Shown in pieces: positions 14,355 through 22,803 of a DNA stretch of 47,512 nucleotides (position 1 is the stretch's first letter; each line of letters opens with the position of its first letter). Location of the stretch: the IMG/VR virus record IMGVR_UViG_3300045738_001340, positions 1-47,512 of that record. The stretch is one strand, 5' to 3'. The stretch is from a virus. Under the pieces are notes generated by a model. It ran no database searches. It was not told where the DNA came from and was given only the letters and a program-made list of their open reading frames with translations. Both the position numbers and the translations under genes were made by a program.

Positions 14355-15313
14355 CGCGCACGCCCGCGGATGCTCGGCTCGACGGGCTCCCCGCCGTCCC
14401 AGTCCGGCGGCGGCTCGTCGGCGGGCGTCTCCTCCGTAGCGGGCGGCGCTGCCGGCTGCTGCTTCCGCGGCTCCGGCGCCTTCGGCTCGGCCGCCTTCGG
14501 CTTCGCCCCGGTGATCTCGTCCGACGTCACCCGGGCCTGCGGGAACTCGTCCTCCCGCGTCACCTCACCGTTCGTGATCGACCGCCACACCACGCCCAGC
14601 GACGCCACATCCTCCGGCGTCCACTGGTCGGCGCGCCGCCCGACCCGGTCCACCAGCTGCTGGTCGGTGACACCCAGCTTCCGCATCGCCCCGATCAGGT
14701 CGTCGATGCGCACCGCCAGCGGCTTCCCGCCGCCCTCCTGCAACGTCTTCCGGCACCGCTCCTTCGCTTCCTCGGTGAACCACTTCGGGAGGATCGCGAA
14801 GATCTGCTCGCGCAGCCGGCGGGCGCCCATGTTGGCGTTGTTCTCGTAGATGTCGCGCAGGTCGGTCAGGTCCACCGCACCGCCGGTCCTGTCCCGCTTG
14901 TGCGGCACGATGAAGGTGGTGGAGGCGCGGGTGTTGTTCTGCACGTCCCACGCGAACGCCTGCATCTCCGACTGGCCGTGGGCGTCGTCGCGGCGCAGTT
15001 CGGCCAGTCCGTACTGCAGGTTGCCGAAGCAGCGGGCCAGCTCGCGGGCCAGGTGCACCGTCTCCCCGGTCACCGCCGAGCCGCCACGGTTGTAGCGGAA
15101 GAACGCTCGCTCGGCGAGGAACTGCATCCCGCAGGAGTCCAGCATCTGCTGGCGGGCGTTCTGCAGGTTGCGCGGCACCTCCTGGGCGACGCGGACGGCG
15201 GCGGCCACTTCGGCGACGGCGCGGGCCTGCTCGACGGCGGTGGCCTGGCCGACGCGGTCGGCGGTGGCGGGGGACTGATTGCGTCCGATGGTGTCGATGT
15301 CGGTGCTGGTCAT
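14351..15313 (-). CDS. Candidate single-strand annealing (RecT-like) protein
   Basis: 320 residues from ATG 15313; a longer frame starting near 15751 runs through the exonuclease gene and is a shadow. The middle is alpha/beta with a conserved-looking segment (TTFIVPHKRDRTGG), and the C-terminal 60 residues are a Pro/Ala/Glu-rich tail. The pairing with a PD-(D/E)XK exonuclease just upstream in the operon is the usual two-component phage recombination layout. Sequence similarity to classic RecT or Erf is not obvious by eye, so the call rests mainly on context. Confidence 0.55.
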   Translation of the reverse strand: MTSTDIDTIGRNQSPATADRVGQATAVEQARAVAEVAAAVRVAQEVPRNLQNARQQMLDSCGMQFLAERAFFRYNRGGSAVTGETVHLARELARCFGNLQYGLAELRRDDAHGQSEMQAFAWDVQNNTRASTTFIVPHKRDRTGGAVDLTDLRDIYENNANMGARRLREQIFAILPKWFTEEAKERCRKTLQEGGGKPLAVRIDDLIGAMRKLGVTDQQLVDRVGRRADQWTPEDVASLGVVWRSITNGEVTREDEFPQARVTSDEITGAKPKAAEPKAPEPRKQQPAAPPATEETPADEPPPDWDGGEPVEPSIRGRAR

Positions 15314-15339
15314 GGCGTGCTCCTTCTGTCGTGGGTTGG

Positions 15340-16254
15340 TCAGGGGGCGGTGTCGGCGAACTCGCGGGCGACCCACGGGGGTGGGCTGACCAGTTCGACC
15401 TGGTCGGAGTAGCCGGGCCAGCGGCCGGTGCGCTGGCAGTCGGCGAAGATGGACAGCGCCCGCTGGTTGAGGATTCGGCCGATGCGCAGGGCGTCGACGT
15501 CGAGCTCGCAGACAGTCACCGGGTAGGGCGCGGTCTTCTCCTGGACGACGAACACGAACGCGATGTCGTCGGCCAGGCCGAGAGCGGAGACGGCGTCGAT
15601 GTACCAAGCCGCCTGCTGGTGGTAGCCGTGGTCGAACACGGCTCGCGCGAACTTGCCGGGCTCGGCGCAGGCAGCGGTCTTGTAGTCGGCCAGGATCAGC
15701 CGGCCGCTCTTGGTGAGCTTGGGCAGCCAGTCGAGGCGCGCCCGGCGCCACACCGGGGTGGGCTGCGGACCTTCCGGGGTGGTGACGAGTACCTGCTGCT
15801 GCCAGAACAGGGACTGCTCGGGCTTGCCGCCGCGGGCGTGGTCGAACAGGGCCGCGGCCATGGGGTGCAGCCGGATGGCGGCGGCCATGGCCTCAACCTG
15901 GGCTACCTCGGCGGCCAGCAGGGGCACCTTGCCGGCCGCGTAGGCGGCGTCCCGGTGCTCGCGGGCAGCCTTGGTGCGCCAGTCGTCGGCGTCCACTTCG
16001 ACCACGTCGGCGCCGATGCCGAGAACGGCCTTGTGCGCGGCGTGCCCGAGATCGAAGGTGCGCTTGTGCCCGGCCCCGTGGTCCCGCTCGTACCGGTAGA
16101 TGGCCGGGCAGGACGGGGGCAGGAGCTTGCGGGCTCCGGACGACGACAGGGACTCGGCGGGTACCGGGTCGGAGTGGTAGACCTCCTCGGGCATGTCGGC
16201 ATAGATGCCGGGTTTGGTGACCTGGGTTGGTGCCAGGGCTTCGGCCGCGGTCAT
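15340..16254 (-). CDS. PD-(D/E)XK exonuclease (RecE/DUF3799-like)
   Basis: 304 residues from ATG 16254. The N-terminal PGIYADMPEEVYHSD and LSSSGARKLL pattern is typical of DUF3799/RecE-type nucleases. Likely catalytic residues are H74, E147, D175 (LDWLP) and D190-Y-K192 (LADYKTA), with QQAAWY downstream. The enzyme would resect double-stranded DNA ends 5' to 3' to give single strands for the annealing partner at 14351-15313. Confidence 0.85.
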   Translation of the reverse strand: MTAAEALAPTQVTKPGIYADMPEEVYHSDPVPAESLSSSGARKLLPPSCPAIYRYERDHGAGHKRTFDLGHAAHKAVLGIGADVVEVDADDWRTKAAREHRDAAYAAGKVPLLAAEVAQVEAMAAAIRLHPMAAALFDHARGGKPEQSLFWQQQVLVTTPEGPQPTPVWRRARLDWLPKLTKSGRLILADYKTAACAEPGKFARAVFDHGYHQQAAWYIDAVSALGLADDIAFVFVVQEKTAPYPVTVCELDVDALRIGRILNQRALSIFADCQRTGRWPGYSDQVELVSPPPWVAREFADTAP

Positions 16255-16961
16255 GCCGTACGCTCCGCGGTCTCGACCCATGCGCGCATGGGCCACTCGC
16301 CGTGGGGCAGGTCCTCGGTCTTGCCCTGCCGGATCAGGTACTCGCGGAACGACGCGGCCTGCTCGGACGCCCACTGGACCTGCGCGGCGTGCAGCTCGGC
16401 CAGGGTCTTCTCCGCGACCGTCGGGTACCGCTGCGCGATGCGCCACGCCACCCGGGCCGCCGCCAGGGCGTCCGCGGTCGCGTCGTGAGCGCCGTCGATC
16501 CGCACCCCGTAGAAGGCGCACTGGGCCACCAGCTTCCGCGACCCGCGCCGGTACGACACGTGCTTGTCCAGCACGAACGCGTCCACGCAGTGACCGGGCT
16601 CCAGCGGGGGCCGGCCGTGACGGCGCAGCTCCCGATCGAGCAAGGTGCAGTCGTACGCCAAGTTGAACCCGACGACGGGCAGGCCGAGCGCCCAGAACGA
16701 GGCGAGCTGGTCGGCGATCTCCCCGACGCCCTCGGCCGCGGGCTGCCCTTCGTTGCGCGCGCGCTCGGTGGTGATGCCGTGGACGTCGGTGGCGCCCTGC
16801 GGGATGTCGATGCCGGGGTCGAGCAGCCACGTCATCGGTTCGACGGGCTGGCCGGGCTGGATGAGCGCCACGCAGGCGGTGACGATCCGCGCCGTCTCCG
16901 TGTCGATGCCGGTTGACTCGCAATCGAATGCGACGAGAGGTCCTTCGTGCCAGGCCGTCAT
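16251..16961 (-). CDS. DnaQ-like 3'-5' exonuclease (DEDDh)
   Basis: 236 residues. Motif I D13-x-E15 (FDCESTG), motif II D104 (NLAYD) and motif III H159-x4-D164 (HDATAD) make the full DEDDh set of DNA polymerase III epsilon-type exonucleases. In phages it may trim DNA ends during recombination or degrade host nucleic acid. No polymerase is encoded here, so it would act alone or with the host replisome. Confidence 0.9.
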   Translation of the reverse strand: MTAWHEGPLVAFDCESTGIDTETARIVTACVALIQPGQPVEPMTWLLDPGIDIPQGATDVHGITTERARNEGQPAAEGVGEIADQLASFWALGLPVVGFNLAYDCTLLDRELRRHGRPPLEPGHCVDAFVLDKHVSYRRGSRKLVAQCAFYGVRIDGAHDATADALAAARVAWRIAQRYPTVAEKTLAELHAAQVQWASEQAASFREYLIRQGKTEDLPHGEWPMRAWVETAERTA

Positions 16962-17431
16962 GACGCCCTCCGGGCCTGGAAGCGGCCGGTCGTCGGGTGC
17001 TGCTCGATGCCCGCGTAGGCGATCGCCCGGCGGTTCTTGGACTGCTGGCTCTGAGTGGCCCAGCGGCAGTTCTCGGGGCTGTACGGCCCGTCGTTGTCGA
17101 CCCGGTCGAGCGAGAGACCGGCGGGGCGCTCGCCCATGTCGGCGACGAAGTTCCAGAAGTCCTCACGCCACCGGTCGCAGACCGTGATGCCGCGGCCGCC
17201 GTACTTGGCCCAGCTCGCGTGCGTCGGCCGCGAACAGCGGCCGAGCATGTCCATGTAGGTGTCGTAGAGCGGGTGGAACGTCTTCCCGCCACGCCAGTTC
17301 GAGTTGCGGTCGGTGACCCTCGAACGTGCCCGGACGCGCGCACCACAGGAGACGGAGCAGTACGTCTGCCGGTTGGACGGCGCGACGAACGACGTCGAGC
17401 ACTCCGGGCAGACCTTCGGGTAGGCGGTCAT
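16958..17431 (-). CDS. HNH-type endonuclease-like protein
   Basis: 157 residues from ATG 17431. It has an N-terminal zinc ribbon (CPECSTSF ... YCSVSCG) and the segment [13 protein letters not shown] ... [18 protein letters not shown], typical of phage HNH-fold homing-type nucleases. It sits in the same orientation as its neighbours with 4-bp overlaps at both ends, so it is well integrated in the operon and may have a phage role rather than being a recent intruder. Confidence 0.8.
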   Translation of the reverse strand: MTAYPKVCPECSTSFVAPSNRQTYCSVSCGARVRARSRVTDRNSNWRGGKTFHPLYDTYMDMLGRCSRPTHASWAKYGGRGITVCDRWREDFWNFVADMGERPAGLSLDRVDNDGPYSPENCRWATQSQQSKNRRAIAYAGIEQHPTTGRFQARRAS

Positions 17432-17604
17432 GCCGCACCGGTCCCGATGCAGTCGGGGCACAGCCGGTCGCCGTCGTCGACGGTCTGCGTGTCACCGCAG
17501 TAGTCGCACCGCGGCCCGTCGTACTCCATGCGCCCGTCGCCGATCATGTCGACGATCGGGGCGGCCATGACCAGCCGGTCGAAGGCCGGGTCGGGGGCGC
17601 TCAT
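17428..17604 (-). CDS. Small zinc-ribbon protein, 58 aa
   Basis: ATG 17604. The pair CDYCGD and CPDCIG gives a C-x2-C...C-x2-C zinc ribbon at residues 33-52. Likely a nucleic acid or protein binder. No partner identified. Confidence 0.65.
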   Translation of the reverse strand: MSAPDPAFDRLVMAAPIVDMIGDGRMEYDGPRCDYCGDTQTVDDGDRLCPDCIGTGAA

Positions 17605-17984
17605 GCCGCCACCGCCTTGCGGGCGTAGCGTGCGGCGGCCATGAGGGCGGCCACCACCTGGTTGACGGTGCGGTCGGGTTCGTCGTTCCAGCCGCCCACC
17701 GTCTCGATGACGTCCAGGCCGCCGTCCTCGGTGACGCAGCGGGGCGCGCCGAGCTCGTTGACGAGGTAGTCGGCGAGGGCCTCGACGGCGGCTGTGGCGT
17801 CGGGGCGGACGCTCCGGTCGACGTAGCGGGGGTCCCCGTCGGGGTCGGACGGGTCGGCGGCGTAGGCGACCACACCGAGGGCGCAGCGGCAGCCGTCGGT
17901 CTCGACGAAGAACTTCCGCCCCCACGGCACCTCGCCGCTGGCGAGCGCTCGGGCAGCGCGGTGAAGAACGAAGCTGGCGGTCAT
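17601..17984 (-). CDS. DUF6197-like hypothetical protein, 127 aa
   Basis: ATG 17984. The pattern of an N-terminal helix, W-G-R-x2-F and CRCALGVVAYAA resembles the DUF6197 family of actinobacterial and phage proteins. Its function is unknown. Confidence 0.65.
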   Translation of the reverse strand: MTASFVLHRAARALASGEVPWGRKFFVETDGCRCALGVVAYAADPSDPDGDPRYVDRSVRPDATAAVEALADYLVNELGAPRCVTEDGGLDVIETVGGWNDEPDRTVNQVVAALMAAARYARKAVAA

Positions 17985-18472
17985 GCCGCCACCTCGATCT
18001 GATCCGCGTCCTCCGCGTCGTTGGCAAGCAGCGGGGAGCACACCCACTCGACGTGCTCGACGGTGCGGGTGACGGTCTGCTCGGGCCGCAGGTCGGCCTC
18101 GGTGACCGCGGGGATGACCTCGGTGACCTCCTCGGTGCCGGTGACGACCCGCTCGCAGACGGCGTCACGGTCCAGCCACAGGTCGACGGGCACACCGCCA
18201 CACATGCCGTCCAAGGTCAGGTAGGCGCCGCCCACGGACTCCTTCTTCTGCCACCTGCCGCCACCGAGCGAGCGCCGGAGGCGGGCGGCGATCTCGGCCT
18301 GGTTCTCGCCGTCGTGGATGAACAGGGCGATCGGCCCCTGCGGGTAGGGGCAGTCCGGGTCAGACGCGATGACGTCCGCCAGGTGGCGGAGTCCGGCCGC
18401 GTAGGCGGCGCGGGCCTCCGGGTCGGTGGTGCTCGGGTAGTCGGTGCGGGGGAGGGGCTTCGGTGCGGTCAT
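17981..18472 (-). CDS. Hypothetical protein, 163 aa
   Basis: ATG 18472. Mixed alpha/beta with an N-terminal region of about 90 residues containing FIHDGENQAEIAAR and a strand-rich C-terminal half (VDLWLDRDAVCERVV). No catalytic motif. Coupled to both neighbours. Confidence 0.65.
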   Translation of the reverse strand: MTAPKPLPRTDYPSTTDPEARAAYAAGLRHLADVIASDPDCPYPQGPIALFIHDGENQAEIAARLRRSLGGGRWQKKESVGGAYLTLDGMCGGVPVDLWLDRDAVCERVVTGTEEVTEVIPAVTEADLRPEQTVTRTVEHVEWVCSPLLANDAEDADQIEVAA

Positions 18473-18633
18473 CGGAGGGCCTTCCGATCGGTGGTGTTCT
18501 CGCCGTCCGGGCGGTCGACGAGGCGGGACAGGAAGCTGTCGGGGTTGCGCAGCAGCACCAGGGCCGCGGCGGACACGAACGCGAAGGCCAGGCACGCGAT
18601 CTGCAGGGCGTCCGCCTTCTCCTGCACGGTCAC
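18469..18633 (-). CDS. Small membrane protein, 54 aa
   Basis: GTG 18633. One hydrophobic helix at about residues 10-28 (LQIACLAFAFVSAAALVLL) and a charged tail. Function unknown. Confidence 0.6.
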   Translation of the reverse strand: MTVQEKADALQIACLAFAFVSAAALVLLRNPDSFLSRLVDRPDGENTTDRKALR

Positions 18634-18878
18634 AGCCCGACGCCGATGACCTGGGCGGCGATGACGGTGAGCGCCCCGGCCATGAACGTGACGCCGCGGC
18701 GGGCGCCGGCCTTCACGTCCTCCACGAACGGGGAGGTGCGGAAGCGGTGCCAGCGGTTCGGGCGCCGGTAGATGGCGGTCACCGGCGGGCGCAGCCACGG
18801 GGCGTCGATCGGCTCGGTGTCGGGCAGGTTCAGCACCTGGCCGTCGATGACGGGGATGCGGGTGGTGTCGGTGCGCAT
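18630..18878 (-). CDS. Small membrane-anchored protein, 82 aa
   Basis: ATG 18878. The basic, Trp-containing middle (RRPNRWHRFRTSPF) precedes a C-terminal hydrophobic helix (FMAGALTVIAAQVIGVGL), so it is probably tail-anchored in the membrane. Confidence 0.6.
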   Translation of the reverse strand: MRTDTTRIPVIDGQVLNLPDTEPIDAPWLRPPVTAIYRRPNRWHRFRTSPFVEDVKAGARRGVTFMAGALTVIAAQVIGVGL

Positions 18879-19285
18879 CACGCCACCTGCGCCGGGGTGG
18901 TGACGGGGAGACCGGCGGCGGTGAGCAACTGGGTGATGACGCGGGCGAGGACGTCGGGGCCGCGGCGGCGGGCGGCGTGGATCTGCTCCTGCGCGCGGGG
19001 CGCGTCGAGGACGCGGCGGCGGGCCTTCTCGTAGGCGACGCCGGGGCAGCGGGGGGCGTCCTCGGCGGCGCGGCCCCAGCAGGCGTAGTGCCCGCAGCTG
19101 GTGTCGCCGCTCGAGCCGTCGCAGTCGCAGCCGTTGCGGCACGTCTCGCAGGGCCGGAGAGCGGCGCGGTCCTCGCGCACGCCGCGGAGCTGGGCGGCGG
19201 CGTAGCCCTCGCCGGGCATGGGGGTGACGAAGGTGATGCCGCCGATGTTCTGGCGGCCTGTGCGGGGGAGAGCGGTACGGTTCAC
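18878..19285 (-). CDS. Cysteine-rich hypothetical protein, 135 aa
   Basis: ATG 19285. A central cluster (CETCRNGCDCDG ... SCGHYACWG) with about eight cysteines points to bound zinc. It is followed by a helical domain (QIHAARRRGPDVLARVITQLL). An AAGGAG ribosome binding site lies before the ATG. A gap of about 70 bp to the next gene contains no clear signal. Confidence 0.65.
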   Translation of the reverse strand: MNRTALPRTGRQNIGGITFVTPMPGEGYAAAQLRGVREDRAALRPCETCRNGCDCDGSSGDTSCGHYACWGRAAEDAPRCPGVAYEKARRRVLDAPRAQEQIHAARRRGPDVLARVITQLLTAAGLPVTTPAQVA

Positions 19286-19358
19286 GGTGATCGACTCCTT
19301 GTCAGTCGGTCGAGATGGACGGCGTCCCGGGCCTGGGGCGCCGTTCGTCGTTCGGGGG

Positions 19359-19547
19359 TCAGGCGGCCTGGTCGTCGCCCATGGCGCGTTGCGCCGCGAT
19401 GCGGTGTTCCAGCTCGTCGACGCTGGGGCCGCCCGGCCGGTGAGCTGCCTCCGCCGCCTGCCTGGGGGTGAGCTCGTCCTGCTCGGCGAGGGCCTGGGCG
19501 AGCGCGGCGCCGGCCGCGTCGATGCACTCCTGCCGGGTGCGGCTCAC
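19359..19547 (-). CDS. Small hypothetical protein, 62 aa
   Basis: GTG 19547. Helical and Ala/Glu/Gln-rich. Overlaps the upstream gene by 4 bp. No domain. Confidence 0.55.
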   Translation of the reverse strand: MSRTRQECIDAAGAALAQALAEQDELTPRQAAEAAHRPGGPSVDELEHRIAAQRAMGDDQAA

Positions 19548-19711
19548 CGGGACGCCACCTCGGTCATGCGGGCCAGCAGGCCCTCCGGCAGGCGGGTCGA
19601 CACCAGCAGCCCGCCGTCGTTGACGGACTCCACGCCGTCGACGACGGCGCGCACCATGCCGAGCAGCTCGTCGCGGTCGGCGACCACGGCGGCCACCTCG
19701 TCGGGGCTCAT
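19544..19711 (-). CDS. Small hypothetical protein, 55 aa
   Basis: ATG 19711 overlaps the stop of the Cro-like gene. Helical, acidic N-terminal half. Second gene of the leftward operon. Function unknown. Confidence 0.55.
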   Translation of the reverse strand: MSPDEVAAVVADRDELLGMVRAVVDGVESVNDGGLLVSTRLPEGLLARMTEVASR

Positions 19712-20007
19712 GCCGCCCTCCTCTGCTGGACGACGGAACGTCCCGTGTCGATAGAAATCGAGGGCACAAAGAGGATCTCGGTGTCGATCCCCAGCCGCCT
19801 CGCGATGGCTTCGGCGACCCGCGGCGTGCAGGTCTTCTTGCGGCCCTTCACCAGGTGGCTGATGAAGCCCTTGCTGACCCGGGCCGCGTCGGCCAACTCC
19901 TGGTAGGAGACGCCGGTTGCGTGCATCTGCCGCGCCAGCCTCTCCTCGCTGATGAGCCGCATCCATGTCCCCTTCGGCCAGCGCGTTCGTGTTCTCGTCT
20001 GTCTCAC
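19708..20007 (-). CDS. XRE-family HTH protein, Cro-like
   Basis: 99 residues. I chose GTG 20007 because GGGAGGA lies 5 bases before it and the predicted transcript starts near 20045; an upstream ATG at 20079 would lie inside the promoter. Residues 34-57 (SYQELADAARVSKGFISHLV) are a classic lambda-repressor-type HTH. As the first gene leftward from the switch it is in the Cro position and would repress or tune the lysogeny promoters. Confidence 0.8.
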   Translation of the reverse strand: MRQTRTRTRWPKGTWMRLISEERLARQMHATGVSYQELADAARVSKGFISHLVKGRKKTCTPRVAEAIARRLGIDTEILFVPSISIDTGRSVVQQRRAA

Positions 20008-20018
20008 AGCTTCCTCCC

Positions 20019-20183
20019 GGTAGACCCTTCCGTCAAGGCTTGCGGGATAAAACATCCTCTGTCGGTAGACACCTGTCAAGAACTCACAGCGTTGTTCTTT
20101 CGCTGGCAGGGGAAACGCCCCGCTCGGCCTGTCACTTGCTGGTAGACGGAAGGCATAGCCTCGGCGAGTGCAAACGGGTAGAC
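20019..20183. promoter_or_regulatory. Genetic switch region with four GGTAGAC operator-like repeats
   Basis: GGTAGAC occurs at 20019, 20064, 20141 and 20177, all in the same orientation, spaced 45, 77 and 36 bp. The first two are followed by GTCAAG after 6 and 4 bp, and the second forms the palindrome GACACCTGTC. The copy at 20064 lies between the -10 and -35 of the leftward promoter. The arrangement between divergent regulators is that of a phage operator region. Confidence 0.65.
20045..20079 (-). promoter_or_regulatory. Leftward early promoter
   Basis: On the minus strand a perfect -35 TTGACA (20079-20074) is followed after 17 bp by GATGTT as a -10-like box. Transcription would begin near 20045 and drive the Cro-like gene and the long early operon. 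A GGTAGAC repeat sits in the spacer, so a repressor bound there should block it. Confidence 0.65.
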
Positions 20184-20198
20184 CGCAAGGCGGGCCGC

Positions 20199-20792
20199 AT
20201 GGTTGAGCGTGACAGCACGGGCGGCGACAGTCCTTCCGTGCCCACGATCGCCGATCTCCTCCAGGAGTACCGACGGCTGACGGGCGCTTCCTACGAAGCC
20301 ATGTCGGAGGTCGTCAACCGTGAGATCACCACAGGCCGGCTGCACCAGCTGGCCACCGTGCCACCCAAGTCGTTTCCGCGGGATGCAGGGACGGTGCAGC
20401 GCCTCGCCGACCTGCTGCAGGTGCCGGTCGCCACCATCGTGCTGGCGTTCGCGGCGTCGCTCGGGCTGCCGGTGTCGCAGCAGGGGTCACATCTGTCGAT
20501 CACGCTGCCACCGGGCACCGACAGTCTCGAAGCGAAGGACGTGGAAGCCATCCGCGCGGTGGTGCGGCAGCTGGTGGAGGCCCGCAACCGGGCCGCCCAC
20601 GCAGGCGGCTCGGGTGAGGCGGGGGAGCTTGTGCAGATGGCCACAGGTCGCGGCAAGGCGACATCGGCGATCTCTCGCCTGCCCGACCTGGCGCGGCCGG
20701 AGTTGCCGGACCTGTCGCGGGTGGCGGCCCGGCGCGGGGAGTCGGAGGGGCGGCGGCGGCGGCAGGAGCAGGACGAGGACGCCGACCGTTAG
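20199..20792 (+). CDS. Candidate immunity repressor, 197 aa
   Basis: ATG 20199 with AAGG upstream; a longer frame exists but would start within the opposing gene. The N-terminal half (IADLLQEYRRLTGASYEAMS ... RLADLLQVPVATIVLAF) has the helical pattern of an XRE-like HTH in which the second and third helices are spread out, as in actinophage repressors. The C-terminus is highly charged and low-complexity (RRGESEGRRRRQEQDEDADR). Position opposite the Cro-like gene and ahead of an ImmA-like protease supports the repressor role. Confidence 0.65.
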   Translation: MVERDSTGGDSPSVPTIADLLQEYRRLTGASYEAMSEVVNREITTGRLHQLATVPPKSFPRDAGTVQRLADLLQVPVATIVLAFAASLGLPVSQQGSHLSITLPPGTDSLEAKDVEAIRAVVRQLVEARNRAAHAGGSGEAGELVQMATGRGKATSAISRLPDLARPELPDLSRVAARRGESEGRRRRQEQDEDADR

Positions 20793-20872
20793 GTCCGTGC
20801 CGGTTCCGCAAGTTTCGTCCCACTAGTCACACGGACCACGCCGTGTCGCAGCAGCCATGTAGACAGTCAGTC

Positions 20873-21316
20873 ATGGGGGACTACGCAGGGCGATGGAGCC
20901 CATGGAGGCATCTGCGGCAACAGCACCCAGGAGTCGACGTCCGCGAAGCTGAACTGCCAGTCGGCTTCATGGGCTTCTGTGACCACTACGAGCGCACCAT
21001 CTGGCTGGACTCCCGGCTCACCTGCGCCGAGCAGCGGGCCACCCTCGCCCACGAGATCGGGCACCTCGAGCTGGACGTGCACGCAGGGGGGCGCTGGTAC
21101 TCGGCGCCGGAATGGAAGGTGGACCAGTGGGCGGCCCGCCGGCTGATCGAGCTCGGCGCGCTGCTGCGGGCCTTCCAGTGGACGGCCGATCTCGACGAGA
21201 TGGCCGAGGAACTGTGGGTGGACCGGCACACGCTGCGGGTGCGGCTGCGGTGCATGACCGATGAGGAGCAGGACGCGGTGATGGGCGCTATCAGCAAGCG
21301 GTGGACGGCGGCGTGA
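20873..21316 (+). CDS. ImmA/IrrE-type metalloprotease-like protein
   Basis: 147 residues from ATG 20873; an in-frame GTG at 20843 is possible and neither start has a good ribosome binding site. HEIGH at residues 60-64 is the zinc-binding HExxH motif. ImmA/IrrE proteins cleave or inactivate phage-type repressors in response to damage or signals. Here it lies between repressor and integrase in one transcript, so it probably controls the repressor encoded just upstream. Confidence 0.85.
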   Translation: MGDYAGRWSPWRHLRQQHPGVDVREAELPVGFMGFCDHYERTIWLDSRLTCAEQRATLAHEIGHLELDVHAGGRWYSAPEWKVDQWAARRLIELGALLRAFQWTADLDEMAEELWVDRHTLRVRLRCMTDEEQDAVMGAISKRWTAA

Positions 21317-22803
21317 GCAGGCGGCTACGGCCGGTCCCCTTGGCCAGCCCGCGTGCGGTGCTGTACCTGCGGCAGTCGGTGTCCCGCGACGACTCCATCA
21401 GCCTCGAGCTGCAGGAGACGGCGTGCCGGGACTACTGCGCGCGCCGCGGCTACTCGGTGGTCGAGGTCATCTCCGATCCCGGCATCTCTGGGCGCACCTG
21501 GAACCGGCCGGGTGTGCAGCGCACCTTGGACCTGGTCGAGACGGGGAAGGCCGACGTCATCGTGCTGTGGCGCTGGTCGCGGCTGTCCCGGTCCCGCAAG
21601 GACTGGGCGGTTGCCGTGGACCGGGTCGACGTCGCCGGCGGGGCCATCGAATCGGCCACCGAACCCGTGGACGTGTCGACCGCGGCCGGGCGGCTGCAGC
21701 GCGGCATGTTGGCCGAGCTGGCCGCCTGGGAGTCGGAGGTGAAGGGCGAGCAGTGGAAGGAGACCCATGCCCGCCGACGCTCGAAGGGCCTGCACCACTC
21801 GGGCGGCCACCGGCACGGCTACGTGTACCGGGAGGACAAGACGTGGGAGCCGGACCCGGACATGGCGCCGCTGGTGGTGTCCCTGTACCAGCAGTACGTG
21901 GCGGGCAAGGGGTACGCCAGCTTGGCCGACTGGTGCCGGGCGGTTGGGCTTCCCCCGCGGGTGCCGGGTACGCAGTGGACCCAGCGTGGGGTGGCGTCCG
22001 CGCTGCAGTCGGGGTTCGCCGCCGGCCTGATCAACGTGCACGACCCGGACTGCGGGTGCCGGAAGGCGAGCAGCTGCACGCGCCGGCTGATGCTGCCCGG
22101 CTCGCATGAGCCGATCGTCGACCAGAAGCTGTGGGAGGCCTTCGTGGCGGAGCGGCGACGGAGGGCCGGCACGCCGGCGCGGCTGCTGTCTCCGGGGACG
22201 CCCTTGGCTGGGCTGGTGCGCTGCGGGTCGTGCGGCTATTCGATGCCGTCGATGGGGCGGAAGCGCCGCGGCTACCAGTGCCCGAACCGGGGGTGCGCGG
22301 AGCCGTCGTCGGTGACGTTGGCGCGGGCGGAAGCGGAGGCGGTGGAGTGGCTGCGCGGCTACGCCGACGACGTCAGCCGGTCGGCGGCGATCGCCTCCTC
22401 CGATCAGGCGTCGCGGGCTACGGCGAAGTCGGCGGTGACCCGGCTGGCGCGGGCGGTGGCCCGGCTGGACGCGGAGTTGGTCACGCTCACTCGGGAGTAC
22501 GGCCGAGGTGTGATCCCGGAGGGCGCGTACGTGGCGGCCCGGGACGAGCTGGCACGGGAGCGGGAGGCGGCGCACGGCGAGTTGGATAGGGCGGCGGCGC
22601 GGCTGGCGCCAGCGCGACCATCCCGCCGTTCGGCGGCCGACGTGATCGCGCACTGGGACACCCTGCCGCCGGCGAAGTTGAACAAGGTGCTGCAGCCGCT
22701 GCTGCGGGTGGTGGTGTCCCGCGGCCCGTGGCGGTCGGAGGTGCGGGTTGTTCCGGCGTGGGAGTGGACGCCGGGAGCCGGCCGCCCTCCTGCTGCTGGT
22801 TAG
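21313..22803 (+). CDS. int: Large serine integrase
   Basis: 496 residues from GTG 21313, whose codon overlaps the metalloprotease stop. The resolvase domain has Y18, R20 and nucleophile S22 (YLRQSVS) and the R-hinge WRWSRLSRSRKDW. It continues into a recombinase domain, a zinc beta-ribbon (CGSCGYSM ... CPNRGC) and a coiled-coil tail, the full plan of large serine integrases. It would catalyse attP x attB integration without host factors. It is co-transcribed with the immunity genes. Confidence 0.95.
   Translation: MSRRLRPVPLASPRAVLYLRQSVSRDDSISLELQETACRDYCARRGYSVVEVISDPGISGRTWNRPGVQRTLDLVETGKADVIVLWRWSRLSRSRKDWAVAVDRVDVAGGAIESATEPVDVSTAAGRLQRGMLAELAAWESEVKGEQWKETHARRRSKGLHHSGGHRHGYVYREDKTWEPDPDMAPLVVSLYQQYVAGKGYASLADWCRAVGLPPRVPGTQWTQRGVASALQSGFAAGLINVHDPDCGCRKASSCTRRLMLPGSHEPIVDQKLWEAFVAERRRRAGTPARLLSPGTPLAGLVRCGSCGYSMPSMGRKRRGYQCPNRGCAEPSSVTLARAEAEAVEWLRGYADDVSRSAAIASSDQASRATAKSAVTRLARAVARLDAELVTLTREYGRGVIPEGAYVAARDELAREREAAHGELDRAAARLAPARPSRRSAADVIAHWDTLPPAKLNKVLQPLLRVVVSRGPWRSEVRVVPAWEWTPGAGRPPAAG

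Noticed and set aside
14351-15751. Long start for the annealing-protein candidate
   Set aside because: The extra 146 codons run through the exonuclease gene in another frame and are Arg/Pro-rich; ATG 15313 is the better start.
20076-20345. Minus-strand frame across the switch into the repressor gene
   Set aside because: It would read through the operator region and antisense to the repressor, without a ribosome binding site or a domain.
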